Shown: piece after piece, positions 19,331-27,213 of the stretch | How positions within the stretch are numbered: position 1 is the stretch's first letter | Layout of the letters: every line of letters begins with the position of its first letter | Assembly (NCBI RefSeq): GCF_002162375.1 | Contig: NZ_CP021425.1 | Coordinates: 6,203,276-6,267,275 of the forward strand | Reading direction: 5' to 3' | DNA: 64,000 nt | Source of the DNA: Oleiphilus messinensis | Lineage (GTDB): Bacteria; Pseudomonadota; Gammaproteobacteria; Pseudomonadales; Oleiphilaceae | Notes under the pieces: generated by a model | What the model was told of the DNA's origin: nothing | Database searches by the model: none | What the model saw: the letters and a program-made list of their open reading frames with translations, nothing else | Position numbers and translations under genes: made by a program

Positions 19331-19465
19331 TTAATTCCAGTGAGGCGGTACCGTTTTCTCGTAGTGATCAATGGACCGAATCACGCTTTGCCAGCGGTCA
19401 AATGCCGTGGATTTTTCAATTTCCTTTAATAGTTGTTGGCAGGCGGTATTATCCAAAGCGTTCAC
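19331..19465 (-). CDS. Small 44-residue protein coupled to the dehydrogenase
   Basis: A GTG start overlaps the dehydrogenase stop in a GTGA arrangement, and the frame runs 44 codons to a TAA just before the terminator. The product is hydrophilic, with a predicted amphipathic stretch (CQQLLKEIEKS) and an aromatic tail ending PPHWN. The stop-start overlap and its fit inside the transcription unit support a real gene, but no family is recognised. Confidence 0.45.
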   Translation of the reverse strand: MNALDNTACQQLLKEIEKSTAFDRWQSVIRSIDHYEKTVPPHWN

Positions 19466-20337
19466 GATTCCGCTTCCATGTAGAGTTGAGCGATAGCGGT
19501 AATGTTTTTGTCCGCCAAACCTGTACTGATCGCACGCTGCAGAACCTGATATGTGCAATCAATTAGCGGCATATCACAGCCTGATCCCACAGCTAACGAT
19601 CGAACATAGCCAAAATCCTTGTCCACCAGTTCAATCGGAAAAGCTGGCGCGAACTGTCCCGCGATCATGGCATCACCCGCAAGCTTGGCTGCGGGGCTAC
19701 AAACAGGTGTAGAACCAATAATCTCGTGGGCCTGTTGGAGATCCATGCCGGATTTTTTCAACAACCCCAACAACTCCGCAACCACGCCGACTTGCACACC
19801 AAACAAAGCATTTACTGCCAGCTTGATCCTGGCCCCGGTGCCAATGGTTCCAGTGTGATGTACTGCTCCGCCCATCTGCAGCAATAACGGTTTGATGTGC
19901 GCGAATGTTGAGCCTTCCGCACCGACTAAATAGATCAGCTTGGCGGCCTCGGCCTGGGGACGAGAACCGGCTACGGGTGCATCTGCGAATTCAATGCCCA
20001 CCAGTTTGCAGGCAATGGCAAGTTCCTCGATCCAGGCCGGTGTCAGGGTAGAACTCTCAATCGCAATAGCGCCTTTAGGCAGTGTCTTTAATGCACCGGT
20101 TTGTTCATTTAGCCAAACCTCACGAGAAGCCTCATCATCGCGCACCATGCTGATCACAACCTCTGCATGACGCGCTGCATCCGCAGGGGTTTCGGCAGCA
20201 ACAGCGCCACTCTCAGCCAGTGGTTTGGTGGCGTCATGAGTACGATTCCAAACGGTGACACTGTGGTCTGCAGCAATCAGGTGCCGGACCATTCGGGACC
20301 CCATCGCACCCAATCCAAGAAAAGCAATATTTGTCAT
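19462..20337 (-). CDS. NAD(P)-dependent beta-hydroxyacid dehydrogenase
   Basis: A 291-residue member of the 3-hydroxyisobutyrate/glyoxylate-succinic semialdehyde reductase family. The N-terminal Rossmann motif is FLGLGAMGSRM, the substrate-binding segment is DAPVAGSRPQAEAAKL, and the catalytic lysine sits in GTGARIKLAVNALFG. It probably reduces or oxidises a small beta-hydroxyacid or aldehyde; the substrate is not evident. The ATG at 20337 is preferred over a longer frame because it begins the Rossmann fold directly and follows GAGGAGAGCAAATC. It lies 19 bp after the SDR gene in the same operon. Confidence 0.88.
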   Translation of the reverse strand: MTNIAFLGLGAMGSRMVRHLIAADHSVTVWNRTHDATKPLAESGAVAAETPADAARHAEVVISMVRDDEASREVWLNEQTGALKTLPKGAIAIESSTLTPAWIEELAIACKLVGIEFADAPVAGSRPQAEAAKLIYLVGAEGSTFAHIKPLLLQMGGAVHHTGTIGTGARIKLAVNALFGVQVGVVAELLGLLKKSGMDLQQAHEIIGSTPVCSPAAKLAGDAMIAGQFAPAFPIELVDKDFGYVRSLAVGSGCDMPLIDCTYQVLQRAISTGLADKNITAIAQLYMEAES

Positions 20338-20356
20338 CGATTTGCTCTCCTCTCGA

Positions 20357-21073
20357 TTACATTTGCGAGAACTGTTTTTCAACCGCTTTGTGGTCTTGTG
20401 ACCAGGCCGCGTAGACGTCTTGAGACATGGGATCAGGGAAAATATCCTCTTTACCCTCCGCCAAACCGTCCAATACCGCTTTTGCCACCGCTTCAGGTGC
20501 GGTTTTAGGCATTTCGACACCGGCTAACATGTCCGTATCAACCGCACCCGGGAATACACCGTGGACGTTGATGCCCCGATTCGCGAGCGTCGCGCGCAAT
20601 GACATATTCAAAGACCAGGCCGCCGCTTTCGAGGCGTTATACGCTGCTAATCCGGGCATACTGGCCAGGGAGAGCAATGTCAGTATGTTGACAATACGGC
20701 CACCGCCCGAGTTTTCCAGAACGGGTACAAACTCCCGCGCCATCGACAGCACACCATAGAAATTAACATCAAAATTGCGCCGAAGGTCATCGTCAGAAAC
20801 CGATAGAATGTCACCGAAACTCAAAACACCCGCGTTGTTAATCAGCAGGTTAATATCTTTGGCTTGCTCCGCCGCAGCTTTGATCGACGCTGGGTTGTGC
20901 ACATCCAATGCCAAGGGCACAACGCGATCACTACCAAAGTCCGGCAGCGAAGACAGTGTTCGTGCTGTGGCATATATTTTAGTCACACCCTGCCCCATCA
21001 GCGCCTCCACAAACGCCTTGCCAATGCCACGATTCGCGCCTGTAACCAAAGCGATAGTTTGTTGATCGTTCAT
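20357..21073 (-). CDS. SDR family oxidoreductase
   Basis: A 238-residue classical short-chain dehydrogenase. The cofactor motif TGANRGIG is near residue 11, NNAGVL near residue 80, and the catalytic YNASK lies downstream of a conserved Ser region. The ATG at 21073 is preceded by a clear ribosome site (GAGGAAGG). It is first in an operon with a hydroxyacid dehydrogenase and a 44-codon frame. The substrate is unknown; such stand-alone SDRs often act on aldehydes or ketones. Confidence 0.9.
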   Translation of the reverse strand: MNDQQTIALVTGANRGIGKAFVEALMGQGVTKIYATARTLSSLPDFGSDRVVPLALDVHNPASIKAAAEQAKDINLLINNAGVLSFGDILSVSDDDLRRNFDVNFYGVLSMAREFVPVLENSGGGRIVNILTLLSLASMPGLAAYNASKAAAWSLNMSLRATLANRGINVHGVFPGAVDTDMLAGVEMPKTAPEAVAKAVLDGLAEGKEDIFPDPMSQDVYAAWSQDHKAVEKQFSQM

Positions 21074-21401
21074 CTTTGCCTTCCTCAGGTTATTTATCGA
21101 AATGATCGTTACGGGAGATATTATTAATAGTGAGGAAGGCAGGATAAATATCGTATTCAGCAACATATTCATGCGGTAGATACATGAATAATTTCTACGC
21201 GTGTTTGAGATTCACCATTTATCGTATTGAGGTGCCCGAAAGCGGATGGTTTCGACATAATTTCTCACTAATTGCGTAACATTTCATTTTTTATTTGGCG
21301 CAAACAAGGTAGATTAGAAGTTTGCGAAATAAGCAATAATGCTCTTCACGAGTTATGTGGATGCAAACTCGTTCGCCCCCCAAATAAGACAAGGATGAAA
21401 C
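21074..21401. other. Divergent intergenic region at the left edge of the accessory island
   Basis: About 330 bp with no gene seen. It separates the conserved SDR operon from AT-rich accessory genes and must hold promoters for both directions. No attachment-site-like repeat or tRNA is visible. Confidence 0.4.
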
Positions 21402-22307
21402 ATGGAACGTAGACAGCGCTACCAGGAAATGCGCGAGAGAACCCGCCGTAGACACGAAATCAATCAAACACTACTGAAAAATCGCGAAGAAGCTTATATT
21501 CTCGATGCCAAAGAAATGCAGGAACTTTGGCTTTCCTATCAGATATCACTAGGCAATACGCTCAGCCAAGCCAAAGCCAACCTTCAAGACATTTGGAAAA
21601 CTGAAATCAAAGGTTTCAGTATTGCTGCAATCTCAGGATACTTAGCTGGTTTTTTTCCAGCAGGACAAGATGCTGTCATACTTGCCAAACTGGCACAGGA
21701 TATGAAAAAAGGTGGAAGCTACCTGAGCAAGTACACCATCAAAGCACACAATGGTAAAACCTACATCATCTTGAAAGGATACCCAGGCCTCCGATCCATT
21801 TTTACCGGAACGCGATATCTTGCCAACAACTCCAAAGTCATCCAAATGGGGATCGGCAAAGAAGCTGTAAAGGGCATGATCAAAAGTGGAGGTGTTTTCA
21901 CACTTGTATTACTCTCCGCATATCGCGTTGCAGACTATTTTATTCGCGATGAGGCAACATGGCATGACATCGTAGGCGGAATGGCTGTGGATATTGTGAA
22001 AGTTGGTGTAACTATTTCTGCAGCCTCACTAGCTATGACGGGGACTGCTTTGATGGTTTCAGTTGCAATAGGGCCGCTAGTCGCAGCAGTCTTCATAGGT
22101 ACAATGGTCGCTGCAGGTCTCGAAGTGATTGACTATAAGTACAATACTACCACTCAAGTGATTGAAACTTTACGAAAGCTGGAACTTGAAGTGTTAAATA
22201 ATTTTGAGGCTCAAAAACGAGAATTCAAACAGAATCTGAGTACAAGCCAAGGTCAACTTTATTTCATCCAACGCTTTTTTAGAACTTCATCGACTTATGC
22301 CCCTTAA
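21402..22307 (+). CDS. Candidate membrane-inserting toxin/effector-like protein
   Basis: A 301-residue protein of unusual layout: a strongly charged N-terminus (RRQRYQEMRERTRRRHE), a helical region, a compact domain around residues 115-165 (KTYIILKGYPGLRSIF, TRYLANN, MGIGKEAVKG), then glycine/alanine-rich hydrophobic segments at about 165-185 and 196-245, and a helical charged tail. I recall similar architecture among enterobacterial and Pseudomonas proteins thought to be secreted membrane-active toxins; this is memory, not a search result. The stop overlaps the next gene by one base (TAATG), as in toxin-immunity pairs. No secretion genes are nearby. Confidence 0.45.
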   Translation: MERRQRYQEMRERTRRRHEINQTLLKNREEAYILDAKEMQELWLSYQISLGNTLSQAKANLQDIWKTEIKGFSIAAISGYLAGFFPAGQDAVILAKLAQDMKKGGSYLSKYTIKAHNGKTYIILKGYPGLRSIFTGTRYLANNSKVIQMGIGKEAVKGMIKSGGVFTLVLLSAYRVADYFIRDEATWHDIVGGMAVDIVKVGVTISAASLAMTGTALMVSVAIGPLVAAVFIGTMVAAGLEVIDYKYNTTTQVIETLRKLELEVLNNFEAQKREFKQNLSTSQGQLYFIQRFFRTSSTYAP

Positions 22308-22786
22308 TGAGAACAGATACTGTGCATACTGAAAAGCCTTCACCTTCGTTAATAATTAGTACATTCATAATGTTTGTTGGCCTATCTATTGGCTCAGCTT
22401 ATTTCCTAATTTCAGAATTAGGTTCACTACTGTCGGCAGTAAATAGTCAACTTGCTCATTTCAATTTCGAAAAATTTTCTCTCCTTGGCTTTGGTGGATT
22501 CATTGGCTTATGTTCATTTTCGGTATTAACCGGTGCTTACCTTATTGGATCTCCTCTGCAAGATTATGGCCAGGCAATTGCGATAAAAATTGCCCTCGCA
22601 GGGTTGGTGATCATGATTGTGGGACGAATTGTCGGTGGCTACGTGATCGACTACATATTGATATCCAACGGCTATCAAGAATGCCGGGAGCTCATTGATA
22701 TGGGCCCTCGTCATCGACTGGAAACCTGGGCACGGTCAGAAGACATTTGTGAGATGCTCAAGTCAGATGGATTGCAAACACAGTAA
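22307..22786 (+). CDS. Small polytopic membrane protein, candidate immunity partner
   Basis: A 159-residue protein with three hydrophobic segments (about 12-34, 57-80 and 88-112) and a C-terminal tail of about 45 residues with two cysteines (NGYQECREL and EDICEML). The ATG overlaps the stop of the preceding candidate toxin gene by one base. Small membrane proteins with a short soluble tail next to membrane-targeting toxins are commonly immunity proteins; no sequence family is recognised with certainty. AT content resembles the neighbouring island genes. Confidence 0.45.
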   Translation: MRTDTVHTEKPSPSLIISTFIMFVGLSIGSAYFLISELGSLLSAVNSQLAHFNFEKFSLLGFGGFIGLCSFSVLTGAYLIGSPLQDYGQAIAIKIALAGLVIMIVGRIVGGYVIDYILISNGYQECRELIDMGPRHRLETWARSEDICEMLKSDGLQTQ

Positions 22787-23096
22787 ATTATCATCAACAG
22801 AGACAAGTGCCCTGCACAATCATCTTCTCGATTGGCCATACGAGCAATGGGTTCGTGTGAGTGGTGGGCTGTTTAGTGATTTTTGTGCTACTTATTCAAA
22901 GTCGATTTTTTTGATAATGCTTCCTTTTCCTAAGGCTAAAGACTGGAACACTTATAGTTAACGTTACTATCAACCACTGTGGATAAGGCTTGAAGACGTG
23001 ACAGAATTGAAAAATTGTGTTCGCTGGAAGTTACTTACGAAGCGTCAAAGGTAATACACTGTTAGGGGCTACCCAAGATTTTAACTAAGGATGTAA
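22787..23096. other. Intergenic stretch, nothing recognised
   Basis: About 310 bp between the toxin-like pair and the restriction gene. A plus-strand frame is open to 22961 but lacks a start of its own and has no recognised similarity. The last 40 bases hold the ribosome site (aaggatg) of the restriction gene. Confidence 0.4.
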
Positions 23097-23708
23097 ATGA
23101 AATTAGAAGAACATATTTATCGGTCTGAGTCTTTTGTTGCGCTTATCGAAGACGCAGTTGAATTTATGATAAATACGCCGTTTGAGCAGCTTCCCCCAGA
23201 GGTAAAGTTCGCTGGTGGTGGCGTATATGCGCTTTACTATAAAGGGGATTTTCCGCAATACAAAAAGATCTATAGCAAGGCTCCAGATCTCCCAATTTAT
23301 GTGGGTAAAGCAGTATTACCGGGATGGAGGCAAGGTCGAGGTAGTGCTAAAGAAAATGACTCAGCTTTATACAGAAGGTTAAACGAGCACGCGAGAAGCA
23401 TAAATGCTGTAGAGAATCTTCAGGTTGAAGATTTTTCATGCAGATTTATCGTGTTAAAGGATCAGGAAGCTGACCTAATAAGTACAGTAGAAGCGGCTAT
23501 GACTCGCAGGTATAATCCTCTTTGGAACTCTCACATTGATGGGTTTGGCAATCATGATCCCGGTAAGGGAAGGTATGAACAAGCAAAATCTGAATGGGAC
23601 GTGCTGCACCCCGGTCGAGTTTGGGCTGATCGACTAAAAGGTACGCCGCCTGATGAGAATAAAGTTGAAGAAAAAATAGGTGTTTATCATGTCAATAAAT
23701 CAACCTAG
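23097..23708 (+). CDS. Eco29kI-like type II restriction endonuclease (GIY-YIG)
   Basis: A 203-residue nuclease of the Eco29kI family. The two catalytic tyrosine segments are VYALYYKG (about residue 43) and PIYVGKAV (about 68). The Arg/His helix is ALYRRLNEHARSI, the catalytic Glu is in STVEAAMTRRYNP, and the conserved Asn follows in PLWNSHIDGFGNHDPGKGR. Eco29kI cuts CCGC^GG; the same specificity is likely but not proven. The gene overlaps the methyltransferase ATG by 20 bp. There is no separate controller gene; coupling may set the order of expression. Confidence 0.88.
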   Translation: MKLEEHIYRSESFVALIEDAVEFMINTPFEQLPPEVKFAGGGVYALYYKGDFPQYKKIYSKAPDLPIYVGKAVLPGWRQGRGSAKENDSALYRRLNEHARSINAVENLQVEDFSCRFIVLKDQEADLISTVEAAMTRRYNPLWNSHIDGFGNHDPGKGRYEQAKSEWDVLHPGRVWADRLKGTPPDENKVEEKIGVYHVNKST

Positions 23709-24888
23709 TTCAGTTGAGTTGTTTTCTGGAGCTGGCGGGTTAGCTTTGGGGTTGGCAAACAGTGGCTTTAAGCACGAAATGCTCGTTGAATTTAATAAAG
23801 ATGCTGTAAACACATTATTAAAAAACCACGATGAGGGGCAATCTCAAATAAAAAACTGGGATATCCAGCATGAAGATGTAAGAAATATATCATTCCAAAA
23901 ATATAAAGGTAATCTTTCTCTGGTTGCTGGCGGGCCTCCTTGTCAACCGTTTTCATTGGGTGGAAAGCACAAGGCGTTTAACGATAACAGAGATATGTTT
24001 CCTCAAGCTGTTCGAGCAGTAAGAGAGTCAAAGCCTGATTCCTTTATTTTTGAAAATGTTAAAGGATTGCTGAGAAAAAATTTCAGCACATACTTTGAAT
24101 ACATAATATTGCAATTATCTTACCCAAATATCTCTAAGAAAGATGGCGAAGACTGGGAGAGCCATTTGGCACGACTCGAAGAAACTCACACGAAAGGCAA
24201 CTATAGAGGCCTTAAATACAATGTTGTGTTTAGACTCCTAAATGCAGCAGATTATGGTGTTCCTCAAAAAAGAGAGCGAGTTTTCATTGTTGGCTTCCGT
24301 AATGATTTAAATGTTGAGTGGAGTTTCCCGAAGGCTACTCACTCTCAAGATGCCTTACTATGGGATCAGTGGGTTACTGGAGATTACTGGAAGCGCCTCA
24401 AGGTTGCTAAATCAGATAGGCCAAAGCTAAATCAAAGCCCAGAGAAAATCGCATCACGCCTTCAAAAAAAGTACGGCCTTTTTCAACCAGAAGAAAAACC
24501 ATGGGTTACTGTCAGGGAAGCCATACAAGATTTACCTTCACCGAAAAGAAAAAATGATTTCAACAACCACGAATTTAAAGATGGTGCTAAATCATATCCT
24601 GGCCACACAGGAAGTCCCATTGACGAACCTTCTAAAACATTAAAGGCTGGAGATCATGGAGTCCCTGGTGGGGAAAATATGATTCGCTATAACGATGATT
24701 CTATTAGGTATTTCACCGTTCGTGAGGCCGCAAGAATTCAAACATTTCCTGATGATTATCATATTGCCGGAGTATGGAGTGAGTGCATGAGGCAAATTGG
24801 TAATGCGGTTCCCGTCACGCTAGCTGAAGTAGTAGCAAAGAGCATTTATCAAGTCATTGCCCCTAATCGGGTAACCGGGGGTATCTAG
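23689..24888 (+). CDS. DNA cytosine-5 methyltransferase of the Eco29kI-like system
   Basis: A 399-residue C5 methyltransferase with motifs in order: I (ELFSGAGGLALGL, binds AdoMet), IV (GGPPCQPFSLGG, catalytic Cys), VI (FENVKG), VIII (QKRERVFIVG), a target-recognition region at about 215-310, IX (REAARIQTFPDDY) and X (QIGNAVPVTLAEVVAKSI). It should protect the restriction site, probably CCGCGG. The ATG at 23689 is preferred over an upstream GTG because the family starts close to motif I. The last seven codons (from about 24866) coincide with the end of a group II intron remnant on the opposite strand, so the natural C-terminus may have been slightly altered. Confidence 0.92.
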   Translation: MSINQPSSVELFSGAGGLALGLANSGFKHEMLVEFNKDAVNTLLKNHDEGQSQIKNWDIQHEDVRNISFQKYKGNLSLVAGGPPCQPFSLGGKHKAFNDNRDMFPQAVRAVRESKPDSFIFENVKGLLRKNFSTYFEYIILQLSYPNISKKDGEDWESHLARLEETHTKGNYRGLKYNVVFRLLNAADYGVPQKRERVFIVGFRNDLNVEWSFPKATHSQDALLWDQWVTGDYWKRLKVAKSDRPKLNQSPEKIASRLQKKYGLFQPEEKPWVTVREAIQDLPSPKRKNDFNNHEFKDGAKSYPGHTGSPIDEPSKTLKAGDHGVPGGENMIRYNDDSIRYFTVREAARIQTFPDDYHIAGVWSECMRQIGNAVPVTLAEVVAKSIYQVIAPNRVTGGI

Positions 24889-25034
24889 CCCCCAGTCCCC
24901 ACAACACGCTGCATGCGGGTCCGCACAGGGCGTTTCACTCAGGATAGTGAAGCTTGATCCAGCCATCACGCAACGAGAATAACCCTTCAGATTTCTGACT
25001 TTGGTTCGTGGCTTTCGCCACTGTATCCAGTAAA
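24866..25034 (-). mobile_element. 3' remnant of a group II intron (RT C-terminus plus domain V/VI)
   Basis: Read on the minus strand, this stretch begins with codons for QWRKPRTKVRNL, then in a shifted frame EGLFSLRDGWIKLHYPE and a stop. These are the C-terminal motifs of LtrA-type intron reverse transcriptase-maturases with the intervening residues deleted. The stop is followed by a stem-loop-like GTGCGGACCCGCATGC and ends GGTTACCCGAT, as the 3' ends of bacterial group II introns do. The 5' part is gone: direct repeat copy A begins where the remnant stops. The 3' boundary lies within the last codons of the methyltransferase gene, on the other strand. Confidence 0.65.
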
Positions 25035-25473
25035 GGACAACATGGACATGCACTATTTAAAATCCGTAATAGATTTTAAACTTAAAAGAGTAAAAACCGG
25101 TATTCTGTAAATGCGATATCGGAAACTCATCCAATCGGACGGTTAAAAAGTGGAGAATTTTGACTATCCGTGGGTGCTCGTTAAATTGAAGGCGAAAGCC
25201 ATTCCTCTCTTGTTAAGTGAGCGTCAGAAAGGATGTTTGCGATTGGAGCGCTTAGGCCACGTGTGTCCTGAGTTTTCGCCTTGAATACTGCCGCTCGTAA
25301 ATCGGTTCAAATTGGTTTATCCAGTCATGATTGGCTAGGCCCAGACGCCAGAGAATGGGTGGAAGTTGCTCTGGTATACTACCGCGTTTAGTAGGATGCA
25401 GAGCTCGTCCGGTATAATCCACGAGTTGCAAGTAATCTTGCCATGATAGGCGTGCCTGTCCTCGATGTTTTCG
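25035..25473 (+). repeat. Direct repeat copy A (180-bp core plus transposase fragment)
   Basis: The core at 25035-25214 starts ggacaacatggacatgcac and ends attcctctcttgtt. The same core recurs at 26419, 29416 and 30900 in the same orientation. Copies A and C continue for a further 260 bp with the tail of a transposase gene. Confidence 0.9.
25252..25473 (-). pseudogene. C-terminal fragment of a REP-associated-type transposase (copy A)
   Basis: The minus strand codes for RGQARLSWQDYLQLVDYTGR, then KRGSIPEQLPPILWRLGL and a stop. These are the C-terminal motifs of Y1-type (REP-associated/IS200-like) transposases of gammaproteobacteria. No start codon or catalytic HUH region is present. It lacks 9 bases relative to the fragment at 29634-29864. 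Confidence 0.65.
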
Positions 25474-25529
25474 TATTTACGAGGCGTGGAAAATAATACG
25501 CTGTTACGCGTAAAACCGAGGAATAAAGC

Positions 25530-26249
25530 ATGTCAGAAAATGGAAATGACAAGTTGGCGGTATTAATTGACGCGGACAATGCCCAAGCTACAATTTGCTC
25601 TGAGCTTTTAGCCGAGGTATCGAAATTTGGTGTTGCCAGTGTAAAACGTGCATACGGAGATTGGACAACCACAAACTTAAAAGGCTGGAAATCGTATCTG
25701 CACAAACACGCTATACAGCCAATCCAGCAATTTAGTTACACCCAAGGAAAGAACTCTACTGATTCATCATTGATTATTGATGCAATGGATCTTCTACATG
25801 AGGGTAAATTAGACGGTTTCTGCCTGATATCTTCTGATAGTGACTTTACTCGGCTTGCTAACAGGATAAGAGAGAGTGGTCTTCTGGTTTTTGGATTTGG
25901 AGAAAAGAAAACACCAGAAGCATTCGTGGCTGCCTGTGACAAGTTTGTCTACACAGAGGTTCTTAAGCCTTCCAAAGATCAAAACATCAAAGATGAGTCA
26001 GAAAACTTAGACTTAAAAGCCATCGTACTCGATGCTGTACATGCCGTCTCTAAAGATGATGGTTGGGCTCCCCTTTCTGGAGTAGGAGGCTATATAACAA
26101 AAAATATTCCATCTTTTGACCCTAGGAATTATGGCTACGACAAACTCGGTAAATTAGTTAAATCTTTAGGGTATCTTGAGTTTGAAGAGCGAAGCTTTAG
26201 TGACGGCTCATCAAATGTACATATTTATGTTAGAGAGAAAGACGCGTAA
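25530..26249 (+). CDS. NYN-domain nuclease with C-terminal LOTUS/OST-HTH domain
   Basis: A 239-residue protein. Residues about 8-150 form a NYN (PIN-like) RNase domain: LAVLIDADNAQ with the first catalytic Asp, DSSLIIDAMDLL, and LISSDSDFTRLANRIRE with the acidic pair. Residues about 165-235 form an OST-HTH/LOTUS domain (WAPLSGVGGYITKNIPSFDP and YDKLGKLVKSLGYLEFEER), a fold that binds RNA. Such pairs are widespread in bacteria and are assumed to process RNA, possibly in stress or phage response; no specific role is proven. A GAGGA ribosome site precedes the ATG. It stands alone between direct repeat copies A and B. Confidence 0.9.
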   Translation: MSENGNDKLAVLIDADNAQATICSELLAEVSKFGVASVKRAYGDWTTTNLKGWKSYLHKHAIQPIQQFSYTQGKNSTDSSLIIDAMDLLHEGKLDGFCLISSDSDFTRLANRIRESGLLVFGFGEKKTPEAFVAACDKFVYTEVLKPSKDQNIKDESENLDLKAIVLDAVHAVSKDDGWAPLSGVGGYITKNIPSFDPRNYGYDKLGKLVKSLGYLEFEERSFSDGSSNVHIYVREKDA

Positions 26250-26418
26250 CAAGCGCAAGAAGGCAAAAGCGGAGTAAAAGCAACTGTACGCTGGGCAATT
26301 ATAAGTATTGTGGCTTCTTGGATCTTAAGCAATTATCAAGATCTGAAAGAGGTTGTTATTGGCATTATAAGCTAACAACCTGCTGTAATCGTTCGCAATA
26401 TGCAGTGAACGATCGAAT

Positions 26419-26599
26419 GGACAACATGGACATGCACCATTTAAAAACCGGATTAGATTTCAATCTTAAATGAGTCAAAACCGGTATTCTGTAAATGCGA
26501 TATCGAAGAATCATCCAATCGGGCGGTTAAAAAGTGGAGAATTTCGACTATCCACGAGGTGCTCGCTAAATTGAAGGCGAAAGCCATTCCTCTCTTGTT
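26419..26599 (+). repeat. Direct repeat copy B (181-bp core)
   Basis: Begins ggacaacatggacatgcac and ends attcctctcttgtt, like copies A, C and D. It continues straight into the 3' end of a truncated PIN gene, as copy D continues into an intact one. Confidence 0.9.
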
Positions 26600-26614
26600 C
26601 GCCTGACCAAATTT

Positions 26615-26812
26615 CTAAGAAACGTACTCTCTGGCAGTCATCGCTATGTCTGGAAATTGATTTAGTATTTTTTTATCGGCAGTTAATAGTTTGCAGTTTT
26701 GACTTTTTGCCAAGCAAATAAACTCAGAATCATAGGCTGAACAACCTGATTCATTTGCAGTAATTAATACATCGACAGAATTCACGGTGTATTCATTGTC
26801 TTCCAGTAAATA
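26615..26812 (-). pseudogene. Truncated PIN toxin (C-terminal part)
   Basis: The last ~65 codons of a PIN-domain gene, nearly identical to the C-terminal part of the intact copy at 31097-31498 (NEYTVNSVDVLITANESG through KILNQFPDIAM, differing at a few positions). The reading frame is cut at 26812 exactly where the IS66 terminal repeat begins, so the N-terminal half with the first catalytic Asp is missing. The remaining protein cannot be an active nuclease. Confidence 0.85.
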
Positions 26813-26898
26813 GTAAGCGCCAATAAATCCGCACGTATTTTTTACGGACAAACTTCGCCACACTGATTCCACTTTTCACTCACCGATAGGAATCAGTC

Positions 26899-27213
26899 AT
26901 GACTTCACAAGAACGAGCCAATTTTTGGCATCAGCACGTTATCAATTGGCAGACATCTGGTTTTTCCGGGCAGGCCTATTGTAAACAGCAGTCGCTCACT
27001 TATCACCAGTTTGTCTATTGGCGAAAAAAATATGCGGATTCAAATCAGGATTGCGAGCTCACTGAGAGACCCGGATTTGCAAAAGTTGCCGCAGCAGATC
27101 ACACGCTACCCCGTCAAGAAGGGCTTTCAATATCTCTGCCTAATGGTATGGCGATTTCCGGATTGCATGGTGACAATATTCATTTACTCGGTGCCATTCT
27201 GGAGCAGTTGTGA
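26899..27213 (+). CDS. tnpA: IS66 accessory protein TnpA
   Basis: A 104-residue IS66 Orf1 protein: an N-terminal helix-turn-helix-like region (ANFWHQHVINWQTSGFSGQA, then YCKQQSLTYHQFVYWRKKY) and a C-terminal SISLPNGMAISGLH strand typical of the family. It is needed for IS66 transposition, with an unclear biochemical role. Its stop overlaps the start of tnpB. A ribosome site (tagg) precedes the ATG. Confidence 0.93.
   Translation: MTSQERANFWHQHVINWQTSGFSGQAYCKQQSLTYHQFVYWRKKYADSNQDCELTERPGFAKVAAADHTLPRQEGLSISLPNGMAISGLHGDNIHLLGAILEQL

Noticed and set aside
22695-22961. Plus-strand frame of 88 codons after the immunity-like gene
   Set aside because: It begins inside the previous gene in another frame, has no ribosome site and no recognisable motif.
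25041-25110. A conserved 22-codon gene (MDMHYLKSVIDF...) in the repeat cores
   Set aside because: Open in copies A and C only; copies B and D have an in-frame TGA after 15 codons, so the repeat is not kept as coding sequence.
25388-25705. Minus-strand frame of 105 codons over the start of the NYN gene
   Set aside because: It joins repeat sequence to the antisense of a clear NYN domain; composition is shadow-like.
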